The notes beneath the pieces are model-generated. The model made no database searches. It was not told the origin of the DNA and saw nothing but the letters and a program-made list of their open reading frames with translations. A stretch of DNA of 64,000 bases from Megachile rotundata (taxonomy: Eukaryota; Arthropoda; Insecta; Hymenoptera; Megachilidae): the NCBI RefSeq assembly GCF_050947335.1, contig NW_027473329.1, positions 1,240,001 through 1,304,000 of the forward strand, in the 5' to 3' direction. Numbering within the stretch: the stretch's first letter is position 1; the number at the start of each line of letters is the position of its first letter. Of the stretch, positions 33,787-45,948 are shown piece after piece. The translations under genes were made by a program, and so were the position numbers.

Positions 33787-36700
33787 GTCATTGTGTGATT
33801 GTGTGGTTGTGTGATTGTGTGATTGTGTGATTGTGTGATTGTGTGATTGTGTGCTTGTGTGATTGTGTGATTGTGTGATTTTGCGATTGTGTGATTGTGC
33901 GATTGTGTGATTGTGTGAGTGTGTGATTGTGTGATTGAGTGATTGTGTGCTTGTGTGATTGTGTGATTGTGTGACTGTGTGATTGTGTGATTGTGTGATT
34001 GTGTGATTGTGTGATTGTGTGATTGTGTGATTGAGTGATTGTGTGCTTGTGTGATTGTGTGATTGTGTGATTGTGATTGTGTGATTGTGATTGTGTGATT
34101 GTGATTGTGTGATGGTGATTGTGTGATTGTGATTGTGTGATTGTGTGATTGTGTGATTGTGATTGTGTGATTGTGATTGTGTGATTGTGATTGTGTGATT
34201 GTGATTGCGTGATTGTGATTGCGTGATTGTGATTGTGTGATTGTGATTGTGTGATTGTGATTGTGTGATTGTGATTGTGTGATTGTGATTGTGTGATTGT
34301 GATTGTGTGATTGTGATTGTGTGATTGTGATTGTGTGATTGTGATTGTGTGATTGTGATTGTGTGATTGTGATTGTGTGATTGTGATTGTGTGATTGTGA
34401 TTGTGTGATTGTGATTGTGTGATTGTGATTGTGTGATTGTGATTGTGTGATTGTGATTGTGTGATTGTGATTGTGTGATTGTGATTGTGTGATTGTGATT
34501 GTGTGATTGTGATTGTGTGATTGTGATTGTGTGATTGTGATTGTGTGATTGTGATTGTGTGATTGTGATTGTGTGATTGTGATTGTGTGATTGTGATTGT
34601 GTGATTGTGATTGTGTGATTGTGATTGTGTGATTGTGATTGTGTGATTGTGATTGTGTGATTGTGATTGTGTGATTGTGATTGTGTGATTGTGATTGTGT
34701 GATTGTGATTGTGTGATTGTGATTGTGTGATTGTGATTGTGTGATTGTGATTGTGTGATTGTGATTGTGTGATTGTGATTGTGTGATTGTGTGAGTGTGT
34801 GATTGTGTGATTGAGTGATTGTGTGATTGTGTGATTGTGTGATTGTGTGGTTGTGTGATTGTGTGATTGTGTGATTGTGTGATTGTGTGATTGTGATTGT
34901 GTGATTGCGTGATTGTGTGATTCTGTGATTGTGTGATTTTGTGATTGTGTGATTGTGTGATTGCGTGATTGTGTGATTGTGTGAGTGTGTGATTGTGTGA
35001 TTGTGTGATTGAGTGATCGTGTGCTTGTGTGATTGCGTGATTGTGTGATTGTGTGATGGTGTGATTGTGTGATTGTGTGAATGTGTGATTGCGTGATCGT
35101 GTGATTGTGTGATCGTGTGATCGTGTGATCGTGTGATCGTGTGATTGTGTGATTGTGTGATTTTGCGATTGAGTGATTGTGTGCTTGTGTGATTGTGTGA
35201 TTGTGTGATTGTGTGATTGTGTGATTGTGTGATTGCGTGATTGTGTGATCGTGTGATTGCGTGATTGCGTGATTGCGTGATTGTGTGATTGTGTGATTGT
35301 GTGATTGTGTGATTGTGTGATTGTGTGATTGTGTGATTGTGTGATTGTGTGATTGTGTGATTGCGTGATTGTGTGATTGTGTGATTGTGTGATTGCGTGA
35401 TTGTGTGATTCTGTGATTGTGTGATTGTGTGATTGTGTGATGGTGTGATTGTGTGATTGTGTGGATGTGTGATTGCGTGATCGTGTGATTGTGTGATCGT
35501 GTGATCTTGTGATCGTGTGATTGTGTGATTGTGTGATTTTGCGATTGTGTGATTGTGTGATTGTGTGATTGTGTGAGTGTGTGATTGTGTGATTGAGTGA
35601 TTGTGTGCTTGTGTGATTGTGTGGTTGTGTGATTGTGTGATTAGGCGATTGTGAGATTGTGTGATTGTGTGATTGTGTGATTGTGTGATTATGTGGTTGT
35701 GTGATTGTGTGATTGTGTGATTGTGTGATTGTGACTGTGTGATTGTGTGAGTGTGTGATTGTGTGATTGAGTGATTGTGTGCTTGTGTGGTTTTGTGGTT
35801 GTGTGATTGTGTGATTGTGTGATTGTGTGATTGTGTGATTGAGTGACTGTGTGCTTGTATGATTGTGTGGTTGTGTGGTTGTGTGATTGTCTGATTGTGT
35901 GATTGTGTGATTGTGTGATTGTGTGATTGTGTGATTGTGTGATTGTGTGATTGTGTGATTGTGTGATTGTGTGATTGTGTGATTGTGTGATTGTGGGATT
36001 GTGTGATTGTGTGATTGTGACTGTGTGATTGTGTGAGTGTGTGATTGTGTGATTGAGTGATTGTGTGCTTGTATGATTGTGTGGTTGTGTGGTTGTGTGA
36101 TTGTCCGATTGTGTGATTGTGTGATTGTGTGATTGTGTGATTGTGTGATTGTGTAATTGTGATTGTGCGATTCTGATTGTGTGATTGTGTGATTGTGTGA
36201 TTGTGTGATTGTGTGATTGTGTAATTGTGAGATTGTGTGATTGTGTGCTTGTGTGATTGTGTGATTGTGATTGTGTGATTGTGTGATTGTGTGATTGTGT
36301 GATAGTGTGATTGTGTGATTGTGTGATTGTGTGGTTGTGTGACCGTGATTGTGTGATCGTGATTGTGTGATCGTGATTGTGTGATCGTGATTGTGTGATT
36401 GCGTGATTGCGATTGTGTGATTGTGTGACTGTGTGATTGTGTGATTGTGTGATTGTGTGATTGTGTGCTTGTGTGATTGTGTGATTGTGTGATTGTGTGA
36501 TTGTGTGATTGTGTGATTGAGTGATTGTGTGATTGTGTGATTGTGTGATTGTGTGATTGTGTGATTGTGTGATTGTGTGATTGTGTGATTGTGTGATTGT
36601 GTGATTGTGTGATTGTGTGATTGTGTGATTGTGTGATTGTGTGATTGTGTGATTGTGTGATTGTGTGATTGTGTGATTGTGTGATTGCGTGATTGTGTGA

Positions 36701-37684
36701 TCGTGTGATTGCGTGATTGCGTGATTGCGTGATTGTGTGATTGTGTGATTGTGTGATTGTGTGATTGTGTGATTGTGTGATTGTGTGATTGTGTGATTGT
36801 GTGATTGTGTGATTGCGTGATTGTGTGATTGGGTGATTGTGTGATTGCGTGATTGTGTGATTCTGTGATTGTGTGATTGTGTGATTGTGTGATGGTGTGA
36901 TTGTGTGATTGTGTGGATGTGTGATTGCGTGATCGTGTGATTGTGTGATCGTGTGATCTTGTGATCGTGTGATTGTGTGATTGTGTGATTTTGCGATTGT
37001 GTGATTGTGTGATTGTGTGAGTGTGTGATTGTGTGATTGAGTGATTGTGTGCTTGTGTGATTGTGTGGTTGTGTGATTGTGTGATTAGGCGATTGTGTGA
37101 TTGTGTGATTGTGTGATTGTGTGATTGTGTGATTATGTGGTTGTGTGATTGTGTGATTGTGTGATTGTGTGATTGTGACTGTGTGATTGTGTGAGTGTGT
37201 GATTGTGTGATTGAGTGATTGTGTGCTTGTGTGGTTTTGTGGTTGTGTGATTGTGTGATTGTGTGATTGTGTGATTGTGTGATTGAGTGATTGTGTGCTT
37301 GTATGATTGTGTGGTTGTGTGGTTGTGTGATTGTGTGATTGTGTGATTGTGTGATTGCGTGATTGTGTGATCGTGTGATTGCGTGATTGCGTGATTGCGT
37401 GATTGTGTGATTGTGATTGTGTGATTGTGATTGTGTGATTGTGATTGTGTGATTGTGATTGTGTGATTGTGATTGTGTGATTGTGATTGTGTGATTGTGA
37501 TTGTGTGATTGTGATTGTGTGATTGTGATTGTGTGATTGTGATTGTGTGATTGTGATTGTGTGATTGTGTGATTGTGGGATTGTGTGATTGTGTGATTGT
37601 GACTGTGTGATTGTGTGAGTGTGTGATTGTGTGATTGAGTGATTGTGTGCTTGTATGATTGTGTGGTTGTGTGGTTGTGTGATT
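33787..37684 (+). repeat. Unit X, copy C
   Basis: GTCATT (33787), GATGG (34111), 14-mer block, GAGTGATCG (35011), GATTAGG (35639), GACC (36341), GATTGGGTG (36831), GATTAGG (37083, 1444 bp after the first), short 14-mer run (37407-37563), GTCCG (37685). A GTGCGATT octamer near 33898 is not seen at the same place in copies A or B. Confidence 0.85.
34155..34785 (+). repeat. 14-mer block of unit X-C, about 0.63 kb
   Basis: Two GCGTGATT variants near 34206 and 34220, as in X-B, then uniform 14-mers up to GTGAGTGTGTG. It is 42 bp (three units) shorter than the X-B block. Confidence 0.9.
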
Positions 37685-38305
37685 GTCCGATTGTGTGATT
37701 GTGTGATTGTGTAATTGTGATTGTGCGATTCTGATTGTGTGATTGTGTGATTGTGTGATTGTGTGATTGTGTGATTGTGTAATTGTGAGATTGTGTGATT
37801 GTGTGCTTGTGTGATTGTGTGATTGTGATTGTGTGATTGTGTGATTGTGTGATTGTGTGATAGTGTGATTGTGTGATTGTGTGATTGTGTGGTTGTGTGA
37901 CCGTGATTGTGTGATCGTGATTGTGTGATCGTGATTGTGTGATCGTGATTGTGTGATTGCGTGATTGCGATTGTGTGATTGTGTGACTGTGTGATTGTGT
38001 GCTTGTGTGATTGTGTGATTGTGTGATGGTGTGATTGTGTGATTGTGTGAATGTGTGATTGCGTGATCGTGTGATTGTGTGATCGTGTGATCGTGTGATC
38101 GTGTGATTGTGTGATTGTGTGATTGTGTGATTGTGTGATTGTGTGATTGTGGGATTGTGTGATTGTGTGATTGTGACTGTGTGATTGTGTGAGTGTGTGA
38201 TTGTGTGATTGAGTGATTGTGTGCTTGTATGATTGTGTGTTTGTGTGGTTGTGTGATTGTCCGATTGTGTGATTGTGTGATTGTGTGATTGTGTGATTGT
38301 GTAAT

Positions 38306-38528
38306 TGTGATTGTGCGATTGTGATTGTGCGATTGTGATTGTGCGATTGTGATTGTGCGATTGTGATTGTGTGATTGAGATTGTGTGATTGTGATTGTGC
38401 GATTGTGATTGTGCGATTGTGATTGTGCGATTGTGATTGTGGGATTGTGATTGTGCGATTGTGATTGTGCGATTGTGATTGTGCGATTGTGATTGTGCGA
38501 TTGTGATTGTGCGATTGTGATTGTGTGA
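38306..38528 (+). repeat. CpG 14-mer run in unit Y-C
   Basis: Same inner order as in Y-A and Y-D: four GTGCGATT units, a standard and a GAGATT unit, three CpG units, GTGGGATT, then five CpG units and a closing GAGATT. Confidence 0.9.
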
Positions 38529-39327
38529 TTGAGATTGTGTGATTGTGATTGTGTGATTGTGTGATTGTGTGATTGTGTGATTGTGTAATTGTGATTGTGT
38601 GATTGTGTGATTGCGTGATTGTGTGATTGTGTGATTGTGTGATTGTGTGATTGTGTGAGTGTGTGATTGTGTGATTGTGTGATTGAGTGATTGTGTGCTT
38701 GTGTGTTTGTATACTTGTGTGATTGTGTGATTGTGTGATTGTGATTGTGTGATTGTGTGATTGTGTGATTGTGTGATAGTGTGATTGTGTGATTGTGTGA
38801 TTGTGTGATTGTGTGGTTGTGTGACCGTGATTGTGTGATCGTGATTGTGTGATCGTGATTGTGTGATCGTGATTGTGTAATTGCGTGATTGCGATTGTGT
38901 GATTGTGTGACTGTGTGGTTGTGTGATTGTGTGATTGTGTGATTGTGTGATTGTGTGATTGTGTGATTGTGTGATTGTGTGATTGTGTGATTGTGTGATT
39001 GTGTGATTGTGTGATTGTGTGAATGTGTGATTGTGTGATTGTGTGATTGAGTGATTGTGTGATTGTGTGATTGTGTGATTGTGTGATTGTGTGATTGTGT
39101 GATTATGTGATTGTGTGATTGTGTGATTGTGTGATTGTGTGATTGTGTGATTGTGTGATTGTGTGATTGTGTGATTGTGTGATTGTGTGATTGTGTGATT
39201 GTGTGATTGTGTGATTGTGTGATTGTGTGATTGTGTGATTGTGTGATTGTGTGATTGTGTGATTGTGTGATTGAGTTATTGTGTGCTTGTGTGATTGTGT
39301 GATTGTGTGATTGTGTGATTGTGTGAT

Positions 39328-40160
39328 TGTGATTATGTGATTGTGATTGTGTGATTGTGATTGTGTGATTGTGATTGTGTGATTGTGATTGTGTGATTGT
39401 GATTGTGTGATTGTGATTGTGTGATTGTGATTGTGTGATTGTGATTGTGTGATTTTGATTGTGTGATTGTGATTGTGTGATTGTGATTGTGTGATTGTGA
39501 TTGTGTGATTGTGATTGTGTGATTGTGATTGTGTGATTGTGATTGTGTGATTGTGATTGTGTGATTGTGATTGTGTGATTGTGATTGTGTGATTGTGATT
39601 GTGTGATTGTGATTGTGTGATTGTGATTGTGTGATTGTGATTGTGTGATTGTGATTGTGTGATTGTGATTGTGTGATTGTGATTGTGTGATTGTGATTGT
39701 GTGATTGTGATTGTGTGATTGTGATTGTGTGATTGTGATTGTGTGATTGTGATTGTGTGATTGTGATTGTGTGATTGTGATTGTGTGATTGTGATTGTGT
39801 GATTGTGATTGTGTGATTGTGATTGTGTGATTGTGATTGTGTGATTGTGATTGTGTGATTGTGATTGTGTGATTGTGATTGTGTGATTGTGATTGTGTGA
39901 TTGTGATTGTGTGATTGTGATTGTGTGATTGTGATTGTGTGATTGTGATTGTGTGATTGTGATTGTGTGATTGTGATTGTGTGATTGTGATTGTGTGATT
40001 GTGATTGTGTGATTGTGATTGTGTGATTGTGATTGTGTGATTGTGATTGTGTGATTGTGATTGTGTGATTGTGATTGTGTGATTGTGATTGTGTGATTGT
40101 GATTGTGTGATTGTGATTGCGTGATTGTGATTGTGTGATTGTGATTGTGTGATTGTGATT
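39328..40160 (+). repeat. 14-mer block of unit Y-C, about 0.83 kb
   Basis: GATTATG at 39331, GATTTTG at 39451 (120 bp), a GCGTGATT variant near 40118, otherwise uniform. Y-D is two 14-mers longer and Y-A 34 shorter over the same interval. Confidence 0.9.
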
Positions 40161-40298
40161 GTGTGATTGTGTGATTGTGTGATTGTGTGATTGTGTGATA
40201 GTGTGATTGTGTGATTGTGTGATTGTGTGGTTGTGTGACCGTGATTGTGTGATCGTGATTGTGTGATCGTGATTGTGTGATTGCGTGATTGCGATTGT

Positions 40299-41454
40299 GT
40301 CATTGTGTGATTGTGTGATTGTGTGATTGTGTGATTGTGTGATTGTGTGATTGAGTGATTGTGTGATTGTGTGATTGTGTGATTGTGTGATTGTGTGATT
40401 GTGTGATTGTGTGATTGTGTGATTGTGTGATTGTGTGATTGTGTGATTGTGTGATTGTGTGATTGTGTGATTGTGTGATTGTGTGATTGTGTGATTGAGT
40501 CATTGTGTGCTTGTGTGATTGTGTGATTGTGTGATTGTGTGATTGTGATTGTGTGATTGTGATTGTGTGATTGTGATTGTGTGATTGTGATTGTGTGATT
40601 GTGATTGTGTGATTGTGATTGTGATTGTGTGATTGTGTGATTGTGTGATTGTGTGATTGTGTGATCGTGTGATTGTGTGATTGTGTGATTGTATGATTGT
40701 GTGATTGTGTGATTGTGTGATTGTGTGATTGTGTGATTGTGTGATTGTGTGATTGTGTGATTGTGTGATTGTGTGATTGTGTGATTGTGTGATTGTGTGA
40801 TTGTGTGATTGTGTGATTGTGTGATTGTGTGATTGCGTGATTGTGTGATTGTGTGATTGTGTGATTGCGTGATTGTGTGATTCTGTGATTGTGTGATTGT
40901 GTGATTGTGTGATGGTGTGATTGTGTGATTGTGTGGATGTGTGATTGCGTGATCGTGTGATTGTGTGATTAGGCGATTGTGTGATTGTGTGATTGTCTGA
41001 TTGTGTGATTGTGTGATTATGTGGTTGTGTGATTGTGTGATTGTGTGATTGTGTGATTGTGACTGTGTGATTGTGTGAGTGTGTGATTGTGTGATTGAGT
41101 GATTGTGTGCTTGTGTGGTTTTGTGGTTGTGTGATTGTGTGATTGTGTGATTGTGTGATTGTGTGATTGAGTGATTGTGTGCTTGTATGATTGTGTGGTT
41201 GTGTGGTTGTGTGATTGTCTGATTGTGTGATTGTGTGATTGTGTGATTGTGTGATTGTGTGATTGTGTGATTGTGTGATTGTGTGATTGTGTGATTGTGT
41301 GATTGTGTGATTGTGTGATTGTGTGATTGTGTGATTGTGTGATTGTGGGATTGTGTGATTGTGTGATTGTGACTGTGTGATTGTGTGAGTGTGTGATTGT
41401 GTGATTGAGTGATTGTGTGCTTGTATGATTGTGTGGTTGTGTGGTTGTGTGATT
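40299..41454 (+). repeat. Unit Z, copy C
   Basis: GTCATT (40299), octamers, a second GTCATT variant near 40498 before GCTTG, a very short 14-mer run (40543-40626), GATCG, GTATG (about 40691), GCGTG, GATTCTG, GATGG, GGATG, GATTAGG (40967), GTGGTTTTG, GTCTG, GTGGG, GTCCG. The extra GTCATT near 40498 and the GTCTG near 40995 are private to this copy. Confidence 0.82.
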
Positions 41455-43626
41455 GTCCGATTGTGTGATTGTGTGATTGTGTGATTGTGTGATTGTGTAA
41501 TTGTGATTGTGCGATTCTGATTGTGTGATTGTGTGATTGTGTGATTGTGTGATTGTGTAATTGTGAGATTGTGTGATTGTGTGCTTGTGTGATTGTGTGA
41601 TTGTGATTGTGTGATTGTGTGATTGTGTGATTGTGTGATAGTGTGATTGTGTGATTGTGTGATTGTGTGGTTGTGTGACCGTGATTGTGTGATCGTGATT
41701 GTGTGATCGTGATTGTGTGATCGTGATTGTGTGATTGCGTGATTGCGATTGTGTGATTGTGTGACTGTGTGATTGTGTGATTGTGTGATTGTGTGATTGT
41801 GTGCTTGTGTGATTGTGTGATTGTGTGATTGTGTGATTGTGTGATTGTGTGATTGAGTGATTGTGTGATTGTGTGATTGTGTGATTGTGTGATTGTGTGA
41901 TTGTGTGATTGTGTGATTGTGTGATTGTGTGATTGTGTGATTGTGTGATTGTGTGATTGTGTGATTGTGTGATTGTGTGATTGTGTGATTGTGTGATTGT
42001 GTGATTGTGTGATTGTGTGATTGTGTGATTGTGTGATTGTGTGATTGTGTGATTGTGTGATTGTGTGATTGTGTGATTGTGTGATTGTGTGATTGTGTGA
42101 TTGTGTGATTGTGTGATTGAGTGATTGTGTGATTGTGTGATTGTGTGATTGTGTGATTGTGTGATTGTGTGATTGTGTGATTGTGTGATTGTGTGATTGT
42201 GTGATTGTGTGATTGTGTGATTGTGTGATTGTGTGATTGTGTGATTGTGTGATTGTGTGATTGTGTGATTGTGTGATTGTGTGATTGCGTGATTGTGTGA
42301 TTGTGTGATTGCGTGATTGTGTGATTCTGTGATTGTGTGATTGTGTGATTGTGTGATGGTGTGATTGTGTGATTGTGTGGATGTGTGGTTGCGTGATCGT
42401 GTGATTGTGTGATTAGGCGATTGTGTGATTGTGTGATTGTGTGATTGTGTGATTGTGTGATTGTGTGATTATGTGGTTGTGTGATTGTGTGATTGTGTGA
42501 TTGTGTGATTGTGACTGTGTGATTGTGTGAGTGTGTGATTGTGTGATTGAGTGATTGTGTGCTTGTGTGGTTTTGTGGTTGTGTGATTGTGTGATTGTGA
42601 CTGTGTGATTGTGTGAGTGTGTGATTGTGTGATTGAGTGATTGTGTGCTTGTATGATTGTGTGGTTGTGTGGTTGTGTGATTGTCCGATTGTGTGATTGT
42701 GTGATTGTGTGATTGTGTAATTGTGATTGTGCGATTCTGATTGTGTGATTGTGTGATTGTGTGATTGTGTGATTGTGTGATTGTGTAATTGTGAGATTGT
42801 GTGATTGTGTGATTGTGTGATTGTGTGATTGTGTGATTGTGTGATTGTGTGAATGTGTGATTGTGTGATTGTGTGATTGAGTGATTGTGTGATTGTGTGA
42901 TTGTGTGATTGTGTGATTGTGTGATTGTGTGATTATGTGATTGTGTGATTGTGTGATTGTGTGATTGTGTGATTGTGTGATTGTGTGATTGTGTGATTGT
43001 GTGATTGTGTGATTGTGTGATTGTGTGATTGTGTGATTGTGTGATTGTGTGATTGTGTGATTGTGTGATTGTGTGATTGTGTGATTGTGTGATTGTGTGA
43101 TTGTGTGATTGTGTGATTGAGTTATTGTGTGCTTGTGTGATTGTGTGATTGTGTGATTGTGTGATTGTGATTATGTGATTGTGATTGTGTGATTGTGATT
43201 GTGTGATTGTGATTGTGTGATTGTGATTGTGTGATTGTGATTGTGTGATTGTGATTGTGTGATTGTGATTGTGTGATTGTGATTGTGTGATTTTGATTGT
43301 GTGATTGTGATTGTGTGATTGTGATTGTGTGATTGTGATTGTGTGATTGTGATTGTGTGATTGTGATTGTGTGATTGTGATTGTGTGATTGTGATTGTGT
43401 GATTGTGATTGTGTGATTGTGATTGTGTGATTGTGATTGCGTGATTGTGATTGTGTGATTGTGATTGTGTGATTGTGATTGTGTGATTGTGTGATTGTGT
43501 GATTGTGTGATTGTGTGATTGTGTGATAGTGTGATTGTGTGATTGTGTGATTGTGTGGTTGTGTGACCGTGATTGTGTGATCGTGATTGTGTGATCGTGA
43601 TTGTGTGATTGCGTTATTGCGATTGT
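41455..43626 (+). repeat. Unit E, copy C
   Basis: GTCCG (41455), GACC (41677, again 222 bp on), long octamer run, GGATGTGTGGTTGCG, GATTAGG (42411, 1444 bp after the Z-C mark), second GTCCG, GATTATG, 14-mer block (43166-43482; GATTATG 43169, GATTTTG 43289), then GATAG, GACC (43565) and GCGTTATTGCG before GTCATT. Its end differs from E-A and E-B: it finishes with a Y-type GACC tail and leads into Z instead of X. Confidence 0.82.
43166..43482 (+). repeat. 14-mer block of unit E-C, about 0.32 kb
   Basis: GATTATG to GATTTTG is 120 bp; a GCGTGATT variant lies near 43438, close to the exit, as in the Y blocks. Confidence 0.9.
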
Positions 43627-45084
43627 GTCATTGTGTGATTGTGTGATTGTGTGATTGTGTGATTGTGTGATTGTGTGATTGAGTGATTGTGTGATTGTGT
43701 GATTGTGTGATTGTGTGATTGTGTGATTGTGTGATTGTGTGATTGTGTGATTGTGTGATTGTGTGATTGTGTGATTGTGTGATTGTGTGATTGTGTGATT
43801 GTGTGATTGTGTGATTGTGTGATTGTGTGATTGTGTGATTGTGTGATTGTGTGATTGAGTGATTGTGTGCTTGTGTGATTGTGTGATTGTGTGATTGTGA
43901 TTGTGTGATTGTGATTGTGTGATTGTGATTGTGTGATTGTGATTGTGTGATTGTGATTGTGTGATTGTGATTGTGTGATTGTGATTGTGTGATTGTGATT
44001 GTGATTGTGTGAATGTGTGATTGTGTGATCGTGTGATTGTGTGATTGTGTGATTGTGTGATTGTGTGATTGTGTGATTGTGTGATTGTGTGATTGTGTGA
44101 TTGTGTGATTGTGTGATTGTGTGATTGTGTGATTGTGTGATTGTGTGATTGTGTGATTGTGTGATTGTGTGATTGTGTGATTGCGTGATTGTGTGATTGT
44201 GTGATTGTGTGATTGCGTGATTGTGTGATTCTGTGATTGTGTGATTGTGTGATTGTGTGATGGTGTGATTGTGTGATTGTGTGGATGTGTGATTGCGTGA
44301 TCGTGTGATTGTGTGATTAGGCGATTGTGTGATTGTGTGATTGTGTGATTGTGTGATTGTGTGATTATGTGGTTGTGTGATTGTGTGATTGTGTGATTGT
44401 GTGATTGTGACTGTGTGATTGTGTGAGTGTGTGATTGTGTGATTGAGTGATTGTGTGCTTGTGTGGTTTTGTGGTTGTGTGATTGTGTGATTGTGTGATT
44501 GTGTGATTGTGTGATTGAGTGATTGTGTGCTTGTATGATTGTGTGGTTGTGTGGTTGTGTGATTGTCTGATTGTGTGATTGTGTGATTGTGTGATTGTGT
44601 GATTGTGTGATTGTGTGATTGTGTGATTGTGTGATTGTGTGATTGTGTGATTGTGTGATTGTGGGATTGTGTGATTGTGTGATTGTGACTGTGTGATTGT
44701 GTGAGTGTGTGATTGTGTGATTGAGTGATTGTGTGCTTGTATGATTGTGTGGTTGTGTGGTTGTGTGATTGTCCGATTGTGTGATTGTGTGATTGTGTGA
44801 TTGTGTGATTGTGTAATTGTGATTGTGCGATTCTGATTGTGTGATTGTGTGATTGTGTGATTGTGTGATTGTGTGATTGTGTGATTGTGTAATTGTGAGA
44901 TTGTGTGATTGTGTGCTTGTGTGATTGTGTGATTGTGATTGTGTGATTGTGTGATTGTGTGATTGTGTGATAGTGTGATTGTGTGATTGTGTGATTGTGT
45001 GGTTGTGTGACCGTGATTGTGTGATCGTGATTGTGTGATCGTGATTGTGTGATCGTGATTGTGTGATTGCGTGATTGCGATTGT
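43627..45084 (+). repeat. Unit Z, extra copy
   Basis: GTCATT, GATTGAGTG/GCTTG, 14-mer run (43895-44005), GAATGTGTGATTGTGTGATCG, GCGTG, GATTCTG, GATGG, GGATG, GATTAGG (44315), GTGGTTTTG, GTCTG, GTGGG, GTCCG, GATAG, GACC (45009), ending in GCGTGATTGCG before GTCATT. GAATG before GATCG is the form shared with the Z run at the right end; Z-A, Z-C and Z-D have GATTG there. Confidence 0.82.
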
Positions 45085-45948
45085 GTCATTGTGTGATTGT
45101 GTGATTGTGTGATTGTGTGATTGTGTGATTGTGTGATTGTGTGATTGTGTGATTGTGTGATTGTGTGATTGTGTGATTGTGTGATTGTGTGATTGTGTGA
45201 TTGTGTGATTGTGTGATTATGTGGTTGTGTGATTGTGTGATTGTGTGATTGTGTGATTGTGACTGTGTGATTGTGTGAGTGTGTGATTGTGTGATTGAGT
45301 GATTGTGTGCTTGTGTGGTTTTGTGGTTGTGTGATTGTGTGATTGTGTGATTGTGTGATTGTGTGATTGAGTGATTGTGTGCTTGTATGATTGTGTGGTT
45401 GTGTGGTTGTGTGATTGTCTGATTGTGTGATTGTGTGATTGTGTGATTGTGTGATTGTGTGATTGTGTGATTGTGTGATTGTGTGATTGTGTGATTGTGT
45501 GATTGTGTGATTGTGTGATTGTGTGATTGTGTGATTGTGTGATTGTGTGATTGTGTGATTGTGTGATTGTGTGATTGTGTGATTGTGTGATTGAGTGATT
45601 GTGTGGTTGTGTGATTGTGTGATTGTGTGATTGTGTGATTGTGTGATTGAGTGATTGTGTGCTTGTATGATTGTGTGGTTGTGTGGTTGTGTGATTGTCT
45701 GATTGTGTGATTGTGTGATTGTGTGATTGTGTGATTGTGTGATTGTGTGATTGTGTGATTGTGTGATTGTGTGATTGTGTGTGTGTGATTGTGTGATTGT
45801 GTGATTGTGTGATTGTGTGATTGTGTGATTGTGTGATTGTGGGATTGTGTGATTGTGTGATTGTGACTGTGTGATTGTGTGAGTGTGTGATTGTGTGATT
45901 GAGTGATTGTGTGCTTGTATGATTGTGTGGTTGTGTGGTTGTGTGATT
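45085..45948 (+). repeat. Broken Z-type segment with internal duplication
   Basis: GTCATT (45085) passes straight to octamers and the GATTATGTGG mark (about 45217); the 14-mer run, GATGG and GATTAGG of a normal Z are missing. The stretch GATTGAGTG / GCTTGTATG / GTCTG occurs twice (about 45368-45420 and 45650-45700). An octamer lacking GATT gives GTGTGTGTG near 45777-45787, one of the few phase breaks outside 18.9-19.6 kb. It ends at GTCCG (45949). Confidence 0.75.

Larger units (their letters stand above)
37685..40298 (+). repeat. Unit Y, copy C
   Basis: GTCCG (37685), GACC (37899), second GTCCG, CpG 14-mer run, GTATAC (38709), GACC (38823) with GTAATTGCG, GAATG, GATTATG, GAGTTATTG, 14-mer block, GACC (40237), GTCATT. 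Landmarks align with copy D at offsets of 13682 bp for the two inner GACC modules and 13710 for the last; the 28-bp change equals two 14-mers. Confidence 0.87.

Noticed and set aside
37133..40303. Minus-strand open frame of 1056 codons, and similar ones at 43614-45089, 53015-54013, 57306-58715, 57997-59913 and 61141-63441
   Set aside because: Their ends coincide with the few variants able to make a minus-strand start or stop (GTCATT, GATTATG, GTTATTG). Indels between copies are multiples of 8 or 14 and not of 3, so there is no sign of reading-frame selection.
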